Shown: one piece after another, positions 8,200-15,894 of the stretch
How positions within the stretch are numbered: the stretch's first letter is position 1
Layout: the number at the start of each line of letters is the position of its first letter
Assembly: GCF_947500705.1 (NCBI RefSeq)
Contig: NZ_CANMSY010000004.1
Coordinates: 248,001-312,000, forward strand
DNA from: an uncultured Brachybacterium sp.
GTDB lineage: Bacteria; Actinomycetota; Actinomycetes; Actinomycetales; Dermabacteraceae
DNA: 64,000 nt
Direction of reading: 5' to 3'
The notes under the pieces: model-generated
The model's input: only the letters and a program-made list of their open reading frames with translations
Told to the model about the DNA's origin: nothing
The model's database searches: none
Translations under genes and position numbers: made by a program

Positions 8200-9153
8200 T
8201 CAGCCGTGCGGGCCGACCCCGGCGTCTGCCAGCACGGCCTCGGCTGTCGGCACATCGGTGATCAGCGAGGTGAACATCCCCGCCTTCGCCCCGGCGCGGA
8301 TGGACGGCGACTTCTCCCGCCCGGCGGCGAGCGCGATCGAGGTGGGGATCGCACGCAGCTTCTCGAGCGGCAGCCGGACCAGGAACTCGGAACCGGGATA
8401 GGCGAGGATCGCGCCGTCCTCGTCGAAGAAGTGGAGGCACACATCCCCGGCCGCCTTCTCGAGCGCCGGTTCGCCACGGGGGACCACGGAGGTGAGGCTG
8501 GCGCGGCCGTCATACGGCGCACCGATGCCGACCACGGCAGCGCGGGCGCCATCCCAGAGATCCACCACCGAGCGGAAACCGGGATCCTCCTGAAGCGATG
8601 CCCAGAGCGTGGGGCTGGTCTGGGCGGGCGCGAAGATGAAGCGGGGCTCCGCCCCGGTGCGGTCAGCGAACTGCCGGACGATCTCGTTGGTCTGGAAGGC
8701 GGGCTCCGGCTCCTGCTGACCGCCTCCCGTGGGCACGATGAGCGCTCCCGGCATCCGCGGCATGCCGCCCATGCTCGCGACCGCGGAGACCGTCGCGCCC
8801 GAGGCGAGCAGCACGACCTCCCCCTCCGCGATCTCGAGGCTGCGCAGCTCCTCCCCCAGCAGATCGCCGATGCCGCGGAACTCGCGCTGGACCTGGTCTC
8901 CCGGGGCGATCCGGACCGAGTCGATGCCCAGCAGGTCGCGCAGCCGCTCGGCGAGGTCGGCGAGGTCGACCGTGGGGACGTCCAGCACCTCGAAGCGCAC
9001 CATGCCGATCCGGCGCGCCTCGGCGAGCAGCTTGCTGACGGAGGGACGGGAGACCCCGATCCGCCGGGCGACCTCTTCCTGTCGCTGGCCGTCGAGATAG
9101 TAGGCGGTGGCGGCGCGATGCAGCTGATGCATGTCCATCGACGTCTCGAGCAT
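8200..9153 (-). CDS. SorC-family sugar-binding transcriptional regulator (EryD-like candidate)
   Basis: A 317-residue repressor/activator of the SorC/DeoR type. The N-terminal helix-turn-helix spans about residues 20-50 (Q-E-E-V-A-R-R-I-G-V-S-R-P-S-V-S-K-L). The remainder is the Rossmann-like effector domain, with G-S/A-T-V-S and G-I-G-A-P-Y motifs that bind phosphorylated sugars in this family. AGGAG lies about seven bases before the ATG. The gene lies between the polyol operon and the divergent FGGY-kinase gene and has the same dyad at its own promoter and at eltD. Control of both blocks by a tetrose or pentose phosphate is the most natural reading; EryD regulators of erythritol genes belong to this family. 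Confidence 0.85.
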   Translation of the reverse strand: MLETSMDMHQLHRAATAYYLDGQRQEEVARRIGVSRPSVSKLLAEARRIGMVRFEVLDVPTVDLADLAERLRDLLGIDSVRIAPGDQVQREFRGIGDLLGEELRSLEIAEGEVVLLASGATVSAVASMGGMPRMPGALIVPTGGGQQEPEPAFQTNEIVRQFADRTGAEPRFIFAPAQTSPTLWASLQEDPGFRSVVDLWDGARAAVVGIGAPYDGRASLTSVVPRGEPALEKAAGDVCLHFFDEDGAILAYPGSEFLVRLPLEKLRAIPTSIALAAGREKSPSIRAGAKAGMFTSLITDVPTAEAVLADAGVGPHG

Positions 9154-9263
9154 GGCGTCACTCCTGTCCCATGAGGCCGAGCCATGCGCCATGGCTCGGG
9201 CGTGACAGAGGGTGCGGGTCTGCGCCCGCGAGGGCGGCAGCACGGTGCCGTCATCGCCACGTG

Positions 9264-9290
9264 GGAACAATAGTTCCGCACGTTTGTCCC
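9264..9290. promoter_or_regulatory. Candidate SorC-regulator operator, copy 2 (sorC/FGGY intergenic)
   Basis: This 27-base element begins GGAACAATAGTTCC and ends TTTGTCCC. Its length and outer bases match the dyad at 8010-8036. It covers the spacer and both ends of the predicted sorC promoter, so it suits autoregulation and possibly control of the divergent kinase gene. Confidence 0.5.
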
Positions 9291-9298
9291 GAGTGCAA
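9270..9298 (-). promoter_or_regulatory. Promoter of the SorC regulator
   Basis: TTGCAC (9298-9293) and AACTAT (9275-9270) on the minus strand are 17 bases apart. The predicted start is near 9263, about 110 bases before the sorC ATG. The promoter is almost entirely inside the second operator-like element. Confidence 0.5.
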
Positions 9299-9432
9299 GC
9301 CTCGAGCGCAGGCCCGGGGCCCGCCCGACGAGGGGAGGCGTCGATGGCAGGATAGAGGGCGGGGCGAGCATCGCCGCGGCCGACGACAGAATTCGGACCG
9401 GACTCCGTTCCGGACGGGAAGCGAGACGACGA

Positions 9433-11094
9433 ATGGCTGCTGGTGCGGAAGCTGCTGCGAGTGCTGGCCCGGCGGCAGGCGCAGCCGGTGGTGCGGCAGC
9501 TGGCGCAGCCGGTGGTGCGGCGGACGGCGCAGCAGCTCGCCCGGCGGCGGGCACGGCAGCTGGTGCTGCTGCTGATCGCGCGAGCGCGGTGCTCGGCATC
9601 GACGTCGGCACCTCGAGCACGAAAGGGGTGCTGGTCGCTCTCGACGGCACCATCCTGCGTACCGAGGTGCGCGAGCACGAGGTGCGTCGCCCTGCTCCCG
9701 GCCAGGTGGAGATGGACGCGGAGACCTGGTGGGACGAGTTCATCTCGATCGCCCGCGCACTCACCTCCGCCGCCCCGGCGGAAGGCGTCGAGGTGTCCGC
9801 GATCGGGCTCTCGGGGATGGGGCCCTGCGTGGTGCTCACCGACGAGCACGGGTCCCCGGTGCGGCCGGCGATCCTCTACGGCGTCGACTCCCGTGCCGCG
9901 CAGCAGATCAGGGACCTCACCCACGTGCTCGGCCAGGAGGAGATCGTCGCCCACTGCGGCGTGGTCCTGACCGCTCAGTCCGCCGGACCGAAGATCACCT
10001 GGGTCGCCGAGCACGAGCCCGAGCTCTACGCCCGCGCCCGGCGCCTGTTCATGCCCGCCTCATATCTCGCCTTCCGACTGACCGGGCAGTACGTGATGGA
10101 TCATGTCAGCGCGAGCCAGACGGCGCCGCTGTACTGCCTTCGCCAGCAGGAATGGCATTCCTCCGCATCAGGGCACGGCAGCTCCGACATCGACTGGTCA
10201 CAGCACGTCGCCCCCGGCATCGAGCTCCCGCGGCTGCGCTGGGCGGGCGAGGCCGCCGGGTCCCTGGATCCGCAGGTCGCTGCCCTGGTCCCCGGGCTGC
10301 CGGCAGGGATCCCGGTGCTCAGCGGGACGATCGATGCGTGGGCCGAGGCGGTGAGCGTCGGCGCCACCGAGCCCGGGGATCTGATGCTGATGTACGGGAC
10401 CACCACGCTCCTGCTGGCCACGACCCCTGAGCCGTTGGCCAGCCGCACGCTCTGGTCCACGCCGGGGGTCACCCCCGGCTCGTCGAGCCTGGCGGGCGGC
10501 ATGGCCGCCTCCGGGGCCATCACCGGCTGGCTGCGGGAGCTCACCGGCGGAGCGGATTTCACGGGACTCCTCGCGGAGGCCGAGCGCAGCGGCCCGGGCG
10601 CGGGAGGCCTGGTGATGCTCCCGTACTTCGCCGGCGAGCGCTCCCCCATCGCCGATCCCGACGCGCGCGGCGTGGTCGCGGGACTGACCCTCTCCCACAC
10701 CCGCGGGGACCTGTACCGCGCGACGCTCGAGGCGGTGGCCTACGGGGTCCGTCATCATCTGGAGACGCTCGCGGCGGCGGGCCTGACGCCGCGCCGGGTG
10801 ATGGCGGTGGGCGGCGGCACCCAGCACGATCTGTGGCCCCAGATCGTCTCCGACGTCACGGGGCTGACCCAGCTGATCCCGCGCAGCACCGTCGGCGCCT
10901 CCTACGGCGGCGCGATGCTGGCCGCCCGTCTCGCCCACGGCGTCGACACCAGCTCCTGGAACCGCACCGACCACCGGTGCGTCCCGAATCCGGTGCACCG
11001 TGCCCGCTACGACGAGCTGTACCGGCTCTACCGTGAGCTCTACCCCGCCACCCGGGACATCACCCACGCCCTGGCGCGGATGCAGCAGGGCTGA
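9433..11094 (+). CDS. FGGY-family carbohydrate kinase with Ala-rich N-terminal extension
   Basis: A sugar kinase of the FGGY (xylulokinase/glycerol kinase) superfamily. The first phosphate loop G-I-D-V-G-T-S-S-T-K-G lies at about 54-64, and later motifs include G-T-I-D-A-W-A-E and G-G-G-T-Q-H. These place it nearest the xylulokinase-like group; the sugar cannot be named. The first 50 residues are a repetitive Ala/Gly tract that kinases of this fold lack. A GTG at 9589 would remove it, but neither start has a clear ribosome site, so the start is uncertain. It is divergent from sorC and convergent with the ABC importer, and may phosphorylate the imported sugar or an erythrulose/pentulose. Confidence 0.8.
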   Translation: MAAGAEAAASAGPAAGAAGGAAAGAAGGAADGAAARPAAGTAAGAAADRASAVLGIDVGTSSTKGVLVALDGTILRTEVREHEVRRPAPGQVEMDAETWWDEFISIARALTSAAPAEGVEVSAIGLSGMGPCVVLTDEHGSPVRPAILYGVDSRAAQQIRDLTHVLGQEEIVAHCGVVLTAQSAGPKITWVAEHEPELYARARRLFMPASYLAFRLTGQYVMDHVSASQTAPLYCLRQQEWHSSASGHGSSDIDWSQHVAPGIELPRLRWAGEAAGSLDPQVAALVPGLPAGIPVLSGTIDAWAEAVSVGATEPGDLMLMYGTTTLLLATTPEPLASRTLWSTPGVTPGSSSLAGGMAASGAITGWLRELTGGADFTGLLAEAERSGPGAGGLVMLPYFAGERSPIADPDARGVVAGLTLSHTRGDLYRATLEAVAYGVRHHLETLAAAGLTPRRVMAVGGGTQHDLWPQIVSDVTGLTQLIPRSTVGASYGGAMLAARLAHGVDTSSWNRTDHRCVPNPVHRARYDELYRLYRELYPATRDITHALARMQQG

Positions 11095-11118
11095 GGCGCG
11101 GCCGGCCCCGACTCGCGG

Positions 11119-11148
11119 GGGCGGGCACCGGAGTTCCGGCACCCGCCC
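11119..11148. terminator. Hairpin between convergent FGGY kinase and ABC binding-protein genes
   Basis: Arms GGGCGGGCACCGG and CCGGCACCCGCCC pair across a four-base loop with two central mismatches. It lies in the 72-base gap between the two stop codons and is suited to terminate both transcripts. Confidence 0.5.
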
Positions 11149-11166
11149 TCGCCGTCGGCCGCCTGC

Positions 11167-12522
11167 TCACCCCTCGAGCTTGGGCTGGATCTCCTTGGTG
11201 TAGATCCCCTCGAGGGTCTCCTTGAGCCCGTCCATCGCTGCCTGGACATCGCCTTCGGCGGTCGCGATGGAGGCGATCGCCTCGGCCATCTCCTGGTCCG
11301 CGCCGGGCAGGAACACGCGGGCGAAGTCCTGGGGCTTGGTGACGTCAAGCTGGTCGACCGCGAGCTGGATCTGCGGGGTCTCGGCGGTGAGCTCGGTGAG
11401 GTCAGCGCTCTTGCGGATCGGCATATAGCCGGTGGCGGCGGAGAAGGCGACAGTGCTCTCCGGGCGGCCCATGAACTCCATGAGCATCGCTCCGGCGAGC
11501 TGCTCCTCCGGAGTGACCGCCGAGGGGATCCCGAGCCCGGCGCCGCCGGTGGGGCAGACCGGCCCCTCCACGGAGCCGCCGGGCAGGAAGCCCACCCCGA
11601 CGTCGAAGGTCGCGGACTCGAGCACGCCCACCAGTGAGCCGGTGGAGGCGATGGTCGAGGAGCACACGCCGGCGGCGAAGGTGTCGGCCGAGTCGCTCGA
11701 GGCGACCTGTGCCCAGCCCTTGGAGAACACCGAGTCCTGAACCCACTGCAACGCCTCGACGGCCGCCGGCTCGGCGCAGGTGATCGTCCACTCGTCGGAC
11801 CATCCCGCGCCCTGTCCCCAGAGCACGTTCTGCAGGGTCCAACCCGCATATCCGGCGAGGTCGGGATACATGTACGCGGTCTCGGACTCGGTGAGCTTCG
11901 GCGCCCACTCCTCGAACTCGGTCCAGGTCTCCGGGGCACGATCGGGCAGCCCGGCGGCGGAGAAGTGGTCCTTGTTGTAATAGAACAGCGGCGTGGAGCG
12001 GCCGTAGGGCAGCGCCCACTGCTGGTCCTCGTACTGGTAGTCCTGGACCAGCGAGTCCCGGTAGTCGGACAGGTCGATCTCGAGCTGCTCGACGAGGGTG
12101 TCGATCGGGATGATGTTGCCGTTGAGGAAGTACCGGAACCACCACACGTCCGAGAGCACCACGACGGCAGGGAGCCCCGAGTTCGCAGCCTGCGCGGTCT
12201 GGAAGCGCTGGGCGATCTCTTCGTAGTTCGAGCCGGCCGTCACGTGGTTGACCTCGATGCCGGTCTCCTCGGTGAAGGCGGCGAGCAGCTGCGCCTCGAC
12301 CTCCTGGGAGCCACCGGGGTGGTTGGTCCAGAAGTCGATCTTCGTGGCGGGTTCGACACCGGAGAAGTCGAGGTCGAGCTCCTCGCCGCCGCCGGCACCG
12401 CCGCCGCCGACCTCAGGGCCGCCGCCGCAGGCGGCGAGGCCCAGCGCGCCAGCACCGGCGACACCGAGGCCGAGCAGGGAGCGTCGGCTGAACCCGCGGG
12501 GAAGATGAAGTGAACTGGTCAT
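11167..12522 (-). CDS. Family-1 extracellular sugar-binding lipoprotein
   Basis: A 451-residue solute-binding protein of an ABC importer, anchored outside the membrane. The signal peptide has a twin arginine (F-S-R-R-S-L-L) and a lipobox L-A-A-C with lipidated Cys32, followed by a Gly-rich linker. The mature part begins with K-I-D-F-W-T-N-H and has the layout of UgpB/MalE-type proteins that bind oligosaccharides or glycerol-3-phosphate-like ligands. AAAGGATC precedes the ATG. It is encoded after the two permease genes, and no ATPase gene is in the cluster, so a shared MsiK-type ATPase is expected elsewhere. Ligand unknown. Confidence 0.87.
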   Translation of the reverse strand: MTSSLHLPRGFSRRSLLGLGVAGAGALGLAACGGGPEVGGGGAGGGEELDLDFSGVEPATKIDFWTNHPGGSQEVEAQLLAAFTEETGIEVNHVTAGSNYEEIAQRFQTAQAANSGLPAVVVLSDVWWFRYFLNGNIIPIDTLVEQLEIDLSDYRDSLVQDYQYEDQQWALPYGRSTPLFYYNKDHFSAAGLPDRAPETWTEFEEWAPKLTESETAYMYPDLAGYAGWTLQNVLWGQGAGWSDEWTITCAEPAAVEALQWVQDSVFSKGWAQVASSDSADTFAAGVCSSTIASTGSLVGVLESATFDVGVGFLPGGSVEGPVCPTGGAGLGIPSAVTPEEQLAGAMLMEFMGRPESTVAFSAATGYMPIRKSADLTELTAETPQIQLAVDQLDVTKPQDFARVFLPGADQEMAEAIASIATAEGDVQAAMDGLKETLEGIYTKEIQPKLEG

Positions 12523-12563
12523 GGGACAGATCCTTTCGGGGGTGGTGGACGGACGCGGGCGCG

Positions 12564-13481
12564 TCAGCCGGTCACGCTGCCTTGGGTGAGGCCGGAGACG
12601 ATGTGCCGTTGCAGCATCGCGAAGACGATCAGGACCGGGGCGATCACCAGGACCGTGCCGGCCATGAGGATGCCCCAGCCGGAGCCGGTGTTGCCCTCGG
12701 AGTTCTGCAGGGCGGTCAGCCCCACGGGCAGGGTCATCCGGCTGGCCTCCGAGGTGATGATCAGGGGCCAGATGTAGTCGTTCCACTCGGTGACGATGGT
12801 GACGAGGGCGACCGTGGCCACCGTCGGCACGGAGATCGGCACCACCACGGACCACAGGGTGCGCAGATGCCCGGCGCCGTCGATCTCGGCGGCCTCGAGC
12901 ATGGACGGGGGGATGGTGAGGAAGTACTGGCGCAGCAGGAACGTGCCGAAGGCGGTGCCCAGGCCCGGCAGGATGATCCCCCAGTAGGTGTTCACCCCGC
13001 CGAGACCGGCGATCAGCACGTAGTTGGGGAGGATCGAGACCTGCGGGGGCACCATCAGCGCGACCAGGATCAGCACGAAGATGACGCGTTTGAAGGGGAA
13101 GCGCACGAAGACCAGCGCATAGGCGGTGAAGACCGCCAGCAGCACCTTGATGCTCGAGCCGATCGTGGTGACGATGACCGAGTTCAGGAAGAAGCGCGGG
13201 ATCGGCACCGAGTTCCAGGCGGCCTCGTAGTTCGCCAGCGACGGGCTCTCGGGCAGGATCACGAGGTCGGTGGAGAGGATCTCGTGCGGTGCCTTGAGGG
13301 AGCTGATCATCATCCACAGCAGCGGCAGCACCATCACCAGCGTCGCGAGGACCAGCGGCAGGTAGCCGCCGGTGATGGTGGAGACCAGGTTGGCCCGGGA
13401 GAAGGGGCCGTTCTTCCGGCGCTTCGGTGCGGGCCGGTCCGCGGTCCCCTGTTCAGGGCGGGGAAGGGTGGACGTGCTCAT
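12564..13481 (-). CDS. Sugar ABC transporter permease (MalG/UgpE type)
   Basis: A 305-residue inner-membrane permease with six predicted helices. The EAA loop that contacts the ATPase is clear (E-A-A-E-I-D-G-A-G, with I-S-V-P after it) at roughly residues 190-215. The basic cytoplasmic N-terminus (K-R-R-K) is typical. Its ATG overlaps the stop of the upstream permease in an ATGA, so the pair is translationally coupled. Forty-one bases separate it from the binding-protein gene. Confidence 0.88.
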   Translation of the reverse strand: MSTSTLPRPEQGTADRPAPKRRKNGPFSRANLVSTITGGYLPLVLATLVMVLPLLWMMISSLKAPHEILSTDLVILPESPSLANYEAAWNSVPIPRFFLNSVIVTTIGSSIKVLLAVFTAYALVFVRFPFKRVIFVLILVALMVPPQVSILPNYVLIAGLGGVNTYWGIILPGLGTAFGTFLLRQYFLTIPPSMLEAAEIDGAGHLRTLWSVVVPISVPTVATVALVTIVTEWNDYIWPLIITSEASRMTLPVGLTALQNSEGNTGSGWGILMAGTVLVIAPVLIVFAMLQRHIVSGLTQGSVTG

Positions 13482-14470
13482 GCGTAGTGCACCTTCCGCT
13501 CGACGAACATGATCTGGGCGACGGTCATCACGATCAGGATGACGAACAGGAGCACCGAGATCGTGGCCGAATAGCCGGCTCGGGAGTAGCCGCCGAAGGC
13601 CTGCAGGTAGGACTCGAAGATCATCGTGTTGGTGCCACGTCCGGTGGGCGTCATGATCCGCAGCAGGTCGAAGGCCTGCAGGCTGTTCAAGGTGGTGGTG
13701 ATGAGCAGGAAGAACGTGGTGGGCGACAGCAGCGGGATCGAGATGCTGAAGAAGCGCCGCACCGCGCCCGCGCCATCGAGCTGGGCGGCGTGCATGACGT
13801 CCTGCGGCAGCGACTGCAGCCCGCCGAGGTAGACGATCGCGCAGTAGCCCAGGTTCTTCCAGACGTACACGATGATCACCATGACCAGCGACATCTGCGG
13901 ATCCAGGAACCACTGCGGGCTGCCCATGCCCAGCTGCCGCAGGATCCATCCCAGCGCTCCGAAGTTCGGGTCGAAGATGAACAGCCACACCAGGCCCACC
14001 CCGACGCCCGAGAGCACGTAGGGGGCGAAGACCGCCGAGCGGGCGATGGTGCGACCGGGGATGTTGATGTTCAGCGCGAGCGCGATCAGCAGTCCCAGCA
14101 CCATCGCCCCACCCACGGTGAACAGGGTGAAGATCGCGGTGATCCGCAGGCTCGTCAGGCCCTCGTCGGAGGTGAAGAACTCGACGTAGTTCCCGAGCCC
14201 GATGAATGTCGCGGTGCGCGAGCCCAGCGTCCAGTCCAGCATCGAGTACTGGATGTTCAGGATCAGGGGGCGGTAGGTGAACATTGCGATCAGCACCAGG
14301 TTCGGGGCGGCGAAGGCGAGGAACACGAGGGCGTCGCGGCGGGCCCGACGGTTCATCCGGCGGCGTCGCAGCGGAGGGCGGTTCGTGGGTGCCTGGGGGC
14401 GGCCGGGGGCGTCCGGAACCGGGGTCTGCGGGGCGTCTGTGCCCGGGACCCGACTCGGAGAATCGGTCAT
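13478..14470 (-). CDS. Sugar ABC transporter permease (MalF/UgpA type)
   Basis: A 330-residue inner-membrane permease with a long Pro/Arg-rich cytoplasmic start and six helices. The EAA-like loop reads A-A-Q-L-D-G-A-G-A-V-R-R-F. F-A-A-P-N-L opens the first helix, as in UgpA proteins. It is the first gene of the importer operon, so its promoter should lie in the 14471-14787 gap shared with the divergent SMP-30 gene. It forms the membrane channel with the MalG-type partner. Confidence 0.88.
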   Translation of the reverse strand: MTDSPSRVPGTDAPQTPVPDAPGRPQAPTNRPPLRRRRMNRRARRDALVFLAFAAPNLVLIAMFTYRPLILNIQYSMLDWTLGSRTATFIGLGNYVEFFTSDEGLTSLRITAIFTLFTVGGAMVLGLLIALALNINIPGRTIARSAVFAPYVLSGVGVGLVWLFIFDPNFGALGWILRQLGMGSPQWFLDPQMSLVMVIIVYVWKNLGYCAIVYLGGLQSLPQDVMHAAQLDGAGAVRRFFSISIPLLSPTTFFLLITTTLNSLQAFDLLRIMTPTGRGTNTMIFESYLQAFGGYSRAGYSATISVLLFVILIVMTVAQIMFVERKVHYA

Positions 14471-14590
14471 GAGGAGCTCATTCGGTCAGGGAAGATGCCG
14501 CCCACCGGCCTCGGTGCCGGTGGTAGACCCCATTATGGGCATGGCAGTGCGTCTCAGGGCACATTTGCGGGTCTCCGTGCGCCATCACTC

Positions 14591-14650
14591 GGCCCGCCAC
14601 AGCACGGCCCGCCACTGCTCGGCCCGCCACTGCTCGGCCCGCCACGTCGG
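14591..14650. repeat. 15-bp tandem repeat, four copies, in the ABC/SMP-30 intergenic region
   Basis: Four units of GGCCCGCCACNNNNN (14591, 14606, 14621, 14636); the middle two are identical (ending TGCTC). They occupy the divergent promoter region between the permease (-) and SMP-30 (+) genes. The 15-base period would place copies on changing faces of the helix. Function is unknown. The rest of the gap (14471-14590 and 14651-14787) shows no clear promoter. Confidence 0.7.
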
Positions 14651-14787
14651 GCGGGGCGTGGACGCTCTGCCGAGAGCACACCCTGCGTGAGCACCGCTGC
14701 CCTCCGCGCCGGACCCCGCGTACGGTGGGCCGGACCGACGAGCTGCTCGTCGGCGCCCTGCATCACCGCGCGGAACCGGAGGCTCCC

Positions 14788-15687
14788 ATGCACGCCGAAC
14801 GCATCACCGACTCGCTCTGTCAGCACGCCGAGGGACCGTACTGGTCCGACACCTGGGGCGGCCTGCGCTGGGTGGACATGCTCGCCGGGGACATCATGCA
14901 TCTGGGGCCGGAGGGTGCGGTCCGGGCGGCCGGCGCGCCCCTGCTGGAGGACGGCCCGGACGGTGCGGTGACGCGCTTCCCGACCCCGAGCTCCGTGGTC
15001 GCCTGCGTGCGCCCGGCCTCGAGCGGCGGTGCCGTGCTCGCGCTCGAGAAGGGCTTCGGGCTCGAGGATGCCGACGGCACGATCGAGCTGCTCCCGACGC
15101 TGTGGGACGAGCCGGTGCGGATGAACGAGGGGGCGATCGCCCCGGACGGCTCGTTCCTGTGCGGCACGATGGGCTACGGCGCGCCGCAGGGCGCGGCCTC
15201 GATGTGGCGACTGCGGCCCGACGGCACCACCACCCGCGAATTCGGCGATCTGACCATCTCGAACGGTCTCGCCTTCACGGCAGACGGCACCCGCGCCTAT
15301 TACGTCGACACTCCGACCGGCCGGGTGGATCTCTTCGACTGGTCCGACGAGGACGGGCTCGTGGAGCGCAGGCCTTTCGCCGACCTGAGCGGCGAGGACG
15401 GCCATCCCGACGGCCTCTGCCTCGATGCCGAGGGCCGGGTGTGGGTGGCGATGCACTCCGGCAGTCAGGTGCTCGGACTCGACGAGCACGGCGCAGTGGC
15501 CGAGAAGATCTCGGTGGACGCCCGTCAGGTCACCGCCTGCACCTTCGGCGGCGCGGACAGGTCGACCCTCTTCATCACCACCAGCCGCGAGAACCTGCCC
15601 GACGGGGAGGACCCGGCGGCCGGATCGCTGTTCGCAGTGCGACCCGGGGTGCGCGGGCCGGAGACAGAGCTGCTCTTCGGCGGCTGA
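14788..15687 (+). CDS. SMP-30/gluconolactonase-family protein
   Basis: A 299-residue six-bladed beta-propeller lactonase. Metal-ligand positions are recognisable: Glu in H-A-E-G-P, Asn in R-M-N-E-G, Asn in S-N-G-L-A-F, and Asp in H-P-D-G-L. Family enzymes hydrolyse sugar lactones (glucono-, xylono-, arabinono-lactone) in the cytoplasm. The ATG at 14788 has GGAGG seven bases upstream. It is divergent from the sugar ABC importer, so it may act on a lactone made from the imported sugar, although no matching sugar dehydrogenase is nearby. It ends before a long dyad facing putP. Confidence 0.85.
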   Translation: MHAERITDSLCQHAEGPYWSDTWGGLRWVDMLAGDIMHLGPEGAVRAAGAPLLEDGPDGAVTRFPTPSSVVACVRPASSGGAVLALEKGFGLEDADGTIELLPTLWDEPVRMNEGAIAPDGSFLCGTMGYGAPQGAASMWRLRPDGTTTREFGDLTISNGLAFTADGTRAYYVDTPTGRVDLFDWSDEDGLVERRPFADLSGEDGHPDGLCLDAEGRVWVAMHSGSQVLGLDEHGAVAEKISVDARQVTACTFGGADRSTLFITTSRENLPDGEDPAAGSLFAVRPGVRGPETELLFGG

Positions 15688-15705
15688 CCCGGCCCGGGCG
15701 CACTG

Positions 15706-15774
15706 CCGCACCCCGCACCCGAACCCGCACCCGCACCCGCACCCGGCACCCGGCACCCGGCACCCGGCACCCGC
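15706..15774. repeat. Short tandem repeats (CCGCAC and CACCCGG units)
   Basis: About five CCGCAC-like hexamers pass into about four CACCCGG-like heptamers directly after the SMP-30 stop. The tract is non-coding and lies between the gene and the dyad at 15776. It looks like a slippage-prone simple repeat. Confidence 0.65.
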
Positions 15775-15775
15775 A

Positions 15776-15827
15776 ATCGGACGATTCCGAGCCAAAATGT
15801 GGAAGATCTGGCTCGGAATCGTCCGAT
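15776..15827. terminator. 52-nt perfect dyad between SMP-30 gene and putP
   Basis: Nineteen-base arms (starting ATCGGACGATTCC and ending GGAATCGTCCGAT) are exact reverse complements around a 14-base loop. It separates two convergent genes, so it should work as a bidirectional terminator. It has the same total length as the dyad at 1905-1956 but an unrelated sequence. Confidence 0.7.
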
Positions 15828-15894
15828 CCATCGCGGCCGCATGGCCTCAAGCGGGAGCGGGCCTCTGGCGTGGCGACCCGGTGCTCCCTGCGGC

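Noticed and set aside
9433-11094. Naming the FGGY kinase xylB or an erythritol kinase
   Set aside because: Motifs fix only the superfamily; no xylose isomerase or erythritol-phosphate dehydrogenase gene is adjacent.
14591-14650. Possible CRISPR array (also considered at 28722-28900 and 62165-62305)
   Set aside because: The repeats are direct tandem copies without unique spacers, and no cas genes are present.
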